From the NCBI GenBank assembly GCA_937884385.1, contig CALGCW010000173.1, positions 1 to 22,338 on the forward strand: DNA of 22,338 nt. Direction: 5' to 3'. This DNA is from an uncultured Clostridia bacterium. GTDB taxonomy: Bacteria > Bacillota > Clostridia > Oscillospirales > CAG-272. Positions 17,855 through 22,338 of the stretch are shown here, piece by piece (within the stretch, counting starts at the first letter, position 1; each line of letters opens with the position of its first letter). Below the pieces are notes generated by a model that ran no database searches, was not told where the DNA came from, and saw nothing but the letters and a program-made list of their open reading frames with translations. Made by a program: the position numbers and the translations under genes.

Positions 17855-17909
17855 CGTATATATTAGGACGAACTTTTATATATTTTTGTGAAATTTGGAG
17901 GATATCATA

Positions 17910-18992
17910 ATGATTTTTGAACATGACGACAGCATGAGCAGCGGCGTTAATATTAAGGTTATAGGCGTAGGCGGCGGCGGAAACAACGCGGTCAACCGTA
18001 TGATCAATACCAATATCAAGGGCGTTGAATTTATTGCTATTAATACTGACAGACAGGCTCTCAAGAGAAGCGACGCATCCGTTCAGCTCGTTATCGGTGA
18101 AAAGGTGACGAAGGGATTTGGCGCAGGCGCGAACCCCGTTATCGGTACTCGTTCTGCTGAGGAATCCGTTGACGATATCAAGGCTCTTCTTCAAGGCGCG
18201 GATATGTGCTTTATCACAGCCGGAATGGGTGGTGGCACCGGCACAGGTGCGGCTCCCGTCGTTGCGCGTATCGCTAGAGAGATGGACATTCTCACGGTTG
18301 CTATCGTTACGAAGCCCTTCGCTTTTGAGGGTACAAGAAGAATGAATCAGGCAGAGGACGGCATCAGCGCACTCTCCTCTTACGTTGACGCTCTCGTTGT
18401 AATTCCCAACGAAAGACTTAAACAGACAAGCGACACAAGAATCTCTCTTGCCAATGCTTTTGAGGCTGCAGACGACGTTCTTCGCCGCGGTGTTCAGAGT
18501 ATTTCCGAGCTTATCAACGTTTCCGCATTCATCAACCTTGACTTTGCAGACGTTACTTCCGTTATGAAGGACGCAGGCTATGCTCACATGGGTGTTGGTA
18601 ATGCAACGGGTAAGGATAAGGCAGAGCTTGCTGCAAGAAGCGCGATCTCCAGCCCCCTTCTTGAAACATCCATCAAGGGTGCTTCCGGTGTTCTTATCAG
18701 CATCACCGCTTCTCCCGACGTTGGACTTGAGGACGTTGACGTTGCTTCCACAATGATCGCTCAGGAGGCTAATCCCGATGCGAACGTTATCTGGGGTGTT
18801 GCATTCGATCCCGAGCTTGAGGACGAGATGAGAATCACTATCATAGCTACCGGCTTTGAGAAGAAGTTTGAGGACCAGGCTAAGGAAACGAAGGCGAAGG
18901 CAGTTAAGGAAACTAAGACTGAGCCCAAGAAGGAAGAGAAGAATGACGATGACGGTCTTGACATCGACATCTTCAACGCATTCAGAAGATAA
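17910..18992 (+). CDS. ftsZ: Cell division protein FtsZ
   Basis: This 360-residue tubulin-like GTPase forms the Z-ring. The tubulin signature GGGTGTG is at 107-113 and the T7 synergy loop N209-L-D211-F-A-D214 is intact. A charged linker (about 318-345, rich in Lys and Glu) leads to the C-terminal peptide DIDIFNAFRR, which binds membrane tethers. ATG 17910 follows GGAGG (17897-17901) at 8 nt; the frame is open upstream to TTG 17895, which overlaps that ribosome site. No ftsA is present nearby, so the tether may be SepF or FtsA encoded elsewhere. Its own promoters lie upstream and a strong terminator downstream. Confidence 0.98.
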   Translation: MIFEHDDSMSSGVNIKVIGVGGGGNNAVNRMINTNIKGVEFIAINTDRQALKRSDASVQLVIGEKVTKGFGAGANPVIGTRSAEESVDDIKALLQGADMCFITAGMGGGTGTGAAPVVARIAREMDILTVAIVTKPFAFEGTRRMNQAEDGISALSSYVDALVVIPNERLKQTSDTRISLANAFEAADDVLRRGVQSISELINVSAFINLDFADVTSVMKDAGYAHMGVGNATGKDKAELAARSAISSPLLETSIKGASGVLISITASPDVGLEDVDVASTMIAQEANPDANVIWGVAFDPELEDEMRITIIATGFEKKFEDQAKETKAKAVKETKTEPKKEEKNDDDGLDIDIFNAFRR

Positions 18993-19002
18993 TTTTCTAC
19001 AT

Positions 19003-19036
19003 AAAAAATCGCTCACGAACGTGAGCGATTTTTTTG
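19003..19036 (+). terminator. Rho-independent terminator at the end of the dcw cluster
   Basis: The stem atcgctcac / gtgagcgat with a gaac loop is flanked by A's and followed by seven or more T's. It ends the ftsZ transcript. Confidence 0.93.
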
Positions 19037-19080
19037 TTTGTGAATATACTGTAAGCAGTGACGAAAAAAGGAGATTTGAT

Positions 19081-19566
19081 ATGGATAAGAATGTGATCGA
19101 TCATCATATATGCTCTAACACGCATCGTGCCGTTTTCAGAGAGCGCGGTGCGTTGACGGAGCGCAATTACGTTGAAGACGGACCCCAAGGCTGTGATATC
19201 CACTGTGAGCATCATATGACTGATCCCGTTTTTGTGGCGGATATTTACAGGGATGCGATGAAGAACTGTGACTTCAGAAGCATTCTTTGGACGGGCGACA
19301 AGCTTCAGTGCACGCTTATGTCCGTTCCAAAAAGTGGGGAGATCGGCGCAGAGGTACACGAATGCACCGATCAGTATATCAGAGTTGAGCACGGAAGTGC
19401 AGAGCTTTTTTGGGGTAGTGCTGAAGGCTGCTTATATATGAGCAGGTGCTTGCGCGCCGGGGAGGGGGCTTTTATCCCTGCCGGCACTTGGCACAACGTG
19501 AAAAATATCGGAAGGTGTGCGCTTAAGCTTTCATCGGTCTATGCGCCACCGCATCACCGTAAATAA
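19081..19566 (+). CDS. Cupin domain protein with Cys/His-rich N-terminus
   Basis: This 161-residue protein has a single cupin barrel. The second cupin motif is textbook: G129-A-F-I-P133-A-G135-T-W-H138-N-V-K-N142. The first is a variant, with H93 and Q98 in EVHECTDQYIRVEHG as metal-ligand candidates. The ending KLSSVYAPPHH is typical of a widespread small mannose-6-phosphate-isomerase-like cupin group of unknown substrate. The first 47 residues carry four His in two HH pairs, further His, and Cys residues (C11, C38, C42) before the conserved DPVFVADIY segment. ATG 19081 follows AAAGGAG (19067-19073) at 7 nt; the longer frame starting inside ftsZ is not used. Function unknown. The gene is convergent with the permease. 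Confidence 0.88.
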   Translation: MDKNVIDHHICSNTHRAVFRERGALTERNYVEDGPQGCDIHCEHHMTDPVFVADIYRDAMKNCDFRSILWTGDKLQCTLMSVPKSGEIGAEVHECTDQYIRVEHGSAELFWGSAEGCLYMSRCLRAGEGAFIPAGTWHNVKNIGRCALKLSSVYAPPHHRK

Positions 19567-19570
19567 AAAT

Positions 19571-19600
19571 AAAGGCGTTCGTTTGAACGCCTTTTGCTTT
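19571..19600. terminator. Terminator between convergent cupin and permease genes
   Basis: The stem aaaggcgttc / gaacgccttt has a gttt loop. Cytotoxic-type T tracts lie on the + side (ttttgctttttt), and a weaker T-rich stretch lies on the minus side, so it can serve both genes. Confidence 0.88.
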
Positions 19601-19601
19601 T

Positions 19602-20486
19602 TTAGCCGTTTATCCAAGCTGAAATCGGTGTGAGGTCGATGATTATTCCCGCGACGATCGAGATGGCAAGCAGCAATCCCATAATAAGAAGGGTATTCTT
19701 GCGCGGTCTGTTGGTTCTGAAGAGTATTGCAAGCGCGATGCCCGAGTTGACGAGAAGTCCCGAAACGAGTGCGCCTGCGGAGAGCATTCCCTCAATGTAG
19801 AGCTCGCTTATTATCACGCTTGACGCGCAGTTGGGAATGAGTCCTACGATCGCTGAAAGGACGTTGCCAAGCACGGGTCTGTTGAGAACGAGAAGTGCTA
19901 TATTATTCTCACCGACGAAGTAAACGAGGAAGTTGAGCGCAAAGCTGAAGATGAAGATGAAAAGAGCGATCTTGCCCGTGTGGATCAGCGCAGATTTGAG
20001 AAGATTATTGTGACAGTGGCAGTTGTCACGCTCACAAAGCTCGTCGATCTTCACTTCCTGTGTTATTCCTTTTTTCTTATATATTGCTTTGAGGACAAGG
20101 TCGACAGCAAAGCCTGCGATCACAGCGATGACGAATTTCACCGCGAGCACCTTGAGCATCGTGATGAGATTTGCCTCAGGGCGTGCGAGGAAGATGGGGA
20201 TCATCTCGTCACTCGTTGCAAGAAAGACGGAGATGAGAGTGCCCATACTGATTACTCTTGCGCTGTAGAGACCTGCAGCGGCGGATGAAAAGCCGCATTG
20301 GGGTACTATTCCGAGAGTGCCGCCAAGCAGGGAGCCAAACTGACCCGAGCGCTTGAGTACGTTCTGTGCGCTTGCGGAGGAACGGTGCTCGAGATATTCC
20401 ATAAGCATATATGTCAAGAACAAAAATGGCAAGAGCTTTACGGTGTCAAGCATGCTGTCACCGATAAGACTGAAAAATTTAATCAT
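19602..20486 (-). CDS. Putative manganese/heavy-metal exporter permease (ArsP_2-like, about 10 TM)
   Basis: This 294-residue polytopic membrane protein has two related halves. Each carries a Pro-x-Cys motif at a helix break: G-I-V-P-Q-C-G-F-S (59-67) and G-L-I-P-N-C-A-S-S (215-223). ATSDEMIP lies at 90-97. The cytoplasmic loop between the halves carries C151, C156, H157, C158 and H159, a likely metal-sensing or metal-binding patch. This architecture fits what is annotated as 'putative manganese transporter' or ArsP_2 permease; the substrate is not shown by the sequence. ATG 20486 has GGAGG on the minus strand at 20493-20497, 6 nt away. It has its own promoter, divergent from the PHP gene. Confidence 0.78.
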   Translation of the reverse strand: MIKFFSLIGDSMLDTVKLLPFLFLTYMLMEYLEHRSSASAQNVLKRSGQFGSLLGGTLGIVPQCGFSSAAAGLYSARVISMGTLISVFLATSDEMIPIFLARPEANLITMLKVLAVKFVIAVIAGFAVDLVLKAIYKKKGITQEVKIDELCERDNCHCHNNLLKSALIHTGKIALFIFIFSFALNFLVYFVGENNIALLVLNRPVLGNVLSAIVGLIPNCASSVIISELYIEGMLSAGALVSGLLVNSGIALAILFRTNRPRKNTLLIMGLLLAISIVAGIIIDLTPISAWING

Positions 20487-20529
20487 TTTTTACCTCCGAT
20501 TATTTTTCAAGTTCTTTTATTAACACATC

Positions 20530-20558
20530 ATTTTATCACAAAATCAAGCATTTGTCAA
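20530..20558 (-). promoter_or_regulatory. Sigma-A type promoter of the permease gene
   Basis: On the minus strand TTGACA (20553-20558) is 17 nt from TAAAAT (20530-20535), near consensus. The leader to the start codon is about 40 nt. Confidence 0.85.
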
Positions 20559-20592
20559 CACCGCATTTTTTGAGGGGCGCTTGAGATAATTG

Positions 20593-20621
20593 TTGACTTT
20601 TGACGGAAAATATAATATAAT
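20593..20621 (+). promoter_or_regulatory. Sigma-A type promoter of the PHP gene
   Basis: TTGACT (20593-20598), 17 nt, then TATAAT (20616-20621). A second TATAAT overlaps at 20611-20616 with no -35 box at a usable distance. The leader to ATG 20654 is about 26 nt. Confidence 0.87.
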
Positions 20622-20653
20622 GTAATTGAAAATAAAATGGGGAGGTATGACTT

Positions 20654-21439
20654 ATGTTTTATTATGAGCTCCATTCTCACACGAAGGCGGCGAGCCTTTG
20701 CTCACACGTCAGACCCGAAGATTACATACAGTTTTATATAGATAGAGGATATTCAGGTATGGTCGTGACCGACCATTTCTATCACGGGAACACCTGTGTT
20801 GACAGAAACCAGGACTGGGCATCCTTCGTAGACGAGTTTTGCGAGGGGTATTACAGAGCCAAAAGAGTAGGTGATGAAAAGGGATTTACCGTTCTTTTTG
20901 GATTTGAGCAGAAGTTTTGCAACGGAACGGACGAGTATATCGTGCTTGGCATCTCTCCCGAATGGCTGAGGGTGCATCCCGAGATCCCCGATATGAAGCG
21001 CGTTGCCTTTTTTAAGACTATCAGGGAGGCGGGCGGATTCGTTATCCAGGCACACCCTTTTAGAGTTTGTTATTATATTTCGGATATCAGGCTTGCGCTT
21101 GATTACGTGGATGCGGTCGAGGTGCTTAATATCGGGCATGATGACGTGTATTCAAGGCAGGCGTATGAGTATGCAAAAAAGTTGGGTCTTCCTATGACGG
21201 GCGGAAGCGATATTCACACGATATATAATCGCGCCGTTGTGTCGGGAGTGGCACTTGAGAAGGAGATATTTACCGTTGAGGAGCTTATTTCTGAGATAAA
21301 AGAGGGCAGGGCGATCCCTGCGCCAATTGACAGATTTGAAGCGGTGAAAAGCTTACCGCTTGAGAGGATACTTGAGGTGGAGGCGTACAAGCTTACGGAC
21401 GAGGGACTCGTTCGCACCGATGACGTGTTTGAGGATTGA
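20654..21439 (+). CDS. PHP-domain metal-dependent phosphoesterase
   Basis: This 261-residue cytoplasmic protein has the PHP metal ligands in order: H7-S-H9-T at the very N-terminus, T-D40-H41, E85 in FGFEQ, H134 in QAHPFR, and G-S-D186-I-H188. These bind two or three metal ions and hydrolyse phosphoesters in known members (histidinol phosphatase, polymerase-associated and nucleoside-phosphate phosphatases). The closest type by layout is the stand-alone PHP phosphoesterase; the substrate cannot be told from sequence. RBS GGGGAGG lies 8 nt before ATG 20654. The promoter of the next gene overlaps its stop codon. Confidence 0.88.
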   Translation: MFYYELHSHTKAASLCSHVRPEDYIQFYIDRGYSGMVVTDHFYHGNTCVDRNQDWASFVDEFCEGYYRAKRVGDEKGFTVLFGFEQKFCNGTDEYIVLGISPEWLRVHPEIPDMKRVAFFKTIREAGGFVIQAHPFRVCYYISDIRLALDYVDAVEVLNIGHDDVYSRQAYEYAKKLGLPMTGGSDIHTIYNRAVVSGVALEKEIFTVEELISEIKEGRAIPAPIDRFEAVKSLPLERILEVEAYKLTDEGLVRTDDVFED

Positions 21440-21464
21440 CAGACAGAGTGGATTGTGGTACAAT
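21436..21464 (+). promoter_or_regulatory. Sigma-A type promoter of the lipoprotein gene, overlapping the PHP stop codon
   Basis: The -35 box TTGACA (21436-21441) contains the PHP stop TGA (21437-21439). A 17-nt spacer leads to TACAAT (21459-21464). Confidence 0.82.
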
Positions 21465-21502
21465 AAAAACACAAACAAAAATAAATCAGAGAGGAAATGA
21501 TT

Positions 21503-22279
21503 ATGAAAAGGATCCTTGCAGTTATTTTGACTATTGCTATGCTTTGCTCAATGATGGCTTCCTGCATTTTTGATACGGAAGACACGGGCAAAACTACCGA
21601 TCCGACTTCTTCGACTACTCAACCCGGGGAAACACCCGTATGCAAAGAGCATACAGACGCAGATGAGGACTATTTCTGCGACATATGCGGATTGGCTCTT
21701 GAAAAGCAGGAAGAACCTCCTGTTGACGACGAGTGCAAGGAGCATGCGGATGCTGATGGCAACTATATTTGTGACAAATGCGGCGCGGAGCTTGAAAAGC
21801 AGGAAGAACCGCCCGTTGACGACGAGTGCAAGGAGCACGCGGATGCTGATGGCAACTATATTTGTGACAAATGCGGTGCGGAGCTTGAAAAGCAGGAAGA
21901 ACCGCCCGTTGACGACGAGTGCAAGGAGCACGCGGATGCTGACGGCAACTACATTTGTGACAAATGCGGTGCTGAGCTTGAAAAGCCCGAAGATCCCTTT
22001 GAAAAGCCCGAGCAGCCCGACCCCGAGATCACGGGTACTATTGAGGTGACACTTACGGGATATTCGTTTGAGACCGTTTACTGTGAATGGAAGCCGCTTG
22101 AAAATGCTGACTCTTACAACGTATATTGCAATGGTGTCAAGGTGGACGGCGAGCTGATAAGATTTTACGGCTCCTATCCCGAGGGCGTATCCTTCGCTAT
22201 TCTCATAATGAATATTCTCTCGCCTTATCTTGAAAAGCTGACCGCAAGAGGTGCTCTCGGAGGTAAGAAGAATGCTTAA
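21503..22279 (+). CDS. Secreted lipoprotein with Cys repeats, fused at its 3' end to the tail of RnfD
   Basis: The 258-residue frame starts with a lipoprotein signal: Lys-Arg, a hydrophobic stretch and the lipobox M-A-S-C22. A Thr/Ser-rich linker follows, then four 31-residue repeats (C-K-E-H-x-D-A-D-x-x-Y-x-C-D-x-C-G) encoded by 93-bp units, then a Pro/Glu linker. Residues about 178-216 look like the first strands of a fibronectin type III domain (VYCEWKPLENADSYNVY). From about residue 217 the sequence instead resembles the C-terminus of RnfD, a membrane subunit (PEGVSFAILIMNIL). An FN3 domain needs about 85 residues, so it is cut in half. ATG 21503 is preferred over the in-frame ATG 21497 because GAGG (21491-21494) is 8 nt away rather than 2. 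Either a real fusion or an assembly join. Confidence 0.8.
   Translation: MKRILAVILTIAMLCSMMASCIFDTEDTGKTTDPTSSTTQPGETPVCKEHTDADEDYFCDICGLALEKQEEPPVDDECKEHADADGNYICDKCGAELEKQEEPPVDDECKEHADADGNYICDKCGAELEKQEEPPVDDECKEHADADGNYICDKCGAELEKPEDPFEKPEQPDPEITGTIEVTLTGYSFETVYCEWKPLENADSYNVYCNGVKVDGELIRFYGSYPEGVSFAILIMNILSPYLEKLTARGALGGKKNA
21641..22012 (+). repeat. Four tandem 93-bp repeats inside the lipoprotein gene
   Basis: Units begin at 21641, 21734, 21827 and 21920, exactly 93 nt apart. Units 2-4 are nearly identical in DNA through the CDKCGAELEK part, while unit 1 is diverged (CDICGLALEK) and the end of unit 4 drifts into a Pro-rich linker. Each encodes C-x2-H-x8-C-x2-C with an intervening D-A-D-G-N, compatible with a small metal-binding module. 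High identity points to recent expansion and possible copy-number variation. Confidence 0.92.
22151..22279 (+). pseudogene. rnfD: 3' fragment of rnfD (electron transport complex subunit D) in frame with the lipoprotein
   Basis: The translated end, with G-S-Y-P-E-G-V-S-F-A-I-L and M-N-I-L-S-P-Y-L-E-K-L-T, matches my memory of the last membrane helix and tail of RnfD/RsxD (for example G-x-Y-P-D/E-G-V-x-F-A-x-L-x-x-N in E. coli RsxD). It is hydrophobic and unlike the acidic lipoprotein before it. GGAGG (22259-22263) within its end serves the next gene, as in an intact rnfD-rnfG operon. The first 200 or more codons of rnfD are absent. Assignment is from recall, not from a search. Confidence 0.6.
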
Positions 22280-22338
22280 AAGAATATTAAAAAAAGAAAA
22301 CGTAATGCCCGTTTTAGTCCTTTCGGTGATCTGCCTTA
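22272..22338 (+). CDS. rnfG: RnfG-like electron transport complex subunit (3' partial)
   Basis: Only 22 codons are visible: a Lys-rich start, then the onset of a membrane helix (MPVLVLSVICL). ATG 22272 overlaps the stop of the upstream frame by 8 nt and has GGAGG (22259-22263) at 8 nt. RnfG is the FMN-carrying, membrane-anchored subunit of the ion-pumping ferredoxin:NAD oxidoreductase, and its gene normally follows rnfD. The name depends on that context and on the N-terminal look; the length is too short for certainty. Confidence 0.5.
   Translation, partial: MLKRILKKENVMPVLVLSVICL

Noticed and set aside
17793..19016. 407-codon open frame on the minus strand opposite ftsZ
   Set aside because: It is antisense to an intact ftsZ, is rich in Ser/Cys/Asn without any domain, and reflects codon bias of the + strand gene.
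21641..22012. CRISPR array
   Set aside because: The 93-bp repeats are contiguous and in frame, with no spacers; they are coding repeats.

Overview
The window looks like a chromosomal contig of a Gram-positive Clostridia-type bacterium (Bacillota), probably an uncultured gut or rumen lineage. The evidence is the firmicute-style dcw (division and cell wall) cluster, strong AGGAGG-type ribosome sites, consensus sigma-A promoters with 17-nt spacers, and large secreted proteins with Cys-ribbon repeats and BspA-type leucine-rich repeats. MurE carries the DNPR motif of meso-diaminopimelate ligases, so the peptidoglycan is predicted to be of the mDAP type. All assignments rest on motifs read by eye; no database search was run.

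Region 1 (1-5535). The 3' part of a very large secreted surface protein (2-4093, 5' end outside the window) has six Cys-ribbon-like repeats followed by a BspA-type LRR domain, and ends at a clear intrinsic terminator. It is followed by a stand-alone gene for a ferritin-like protein of unknown role (4202-5479), with its own terminator.

Region 2 (5536-19037) is the dcw cluster, all on the + strand: promoter and MraZ-type operator repeats, mraZ, rsmH, an ftsL-like gene with a very long cytoplasmic N-terminus, a class B PBP with two PASTA domains, murE, murF, mraY, ftsW, murG, divIB/ftsQ and ftsZ. Most intergenic gaps are 6-40 nt, which suggests one operon. Two gaps stand out. The 212-nt gap before the PBP gene can fold into a three-helix RNA of unknown class. 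The 134-nt AT-rich gap before ftsZ holds two overlapping promoters built on a TTGCAA direct repeat. murD, murC, murB and ftsA are not in the cluster, and no sigE/sigG follows ftsZ. Together these genes make lipid II (MurE, MurF, MraY, MurG), polymerise and cross-link it at the septum (FtsW, PBP), and build the divisome (FtsL, DivIB, FtsZ).

Region 3 (19038-22338) is accessory. It has a cupin gene, a convergent gene for a membrane permease of the putative manganese/heavy-metal exporter type (minus strand), a divergent PHP-domain phosphoesterase, and a lipoprotein with four 93-bp tandem repeats. The lipoprotein reading frame ends abruptly in what looks like the C-terminus of RnfD, and is followed with an 8-nt overlap by the first 22 codons of an RnfG-like gene. 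The lipoprotein gene therefore appears to be fused to the tail of rnfD at a short shared sequence, by genuine recombination or by an assembly chimera. This junction and the structured RNA before the PBP gene are the two most unusual signals in the window.
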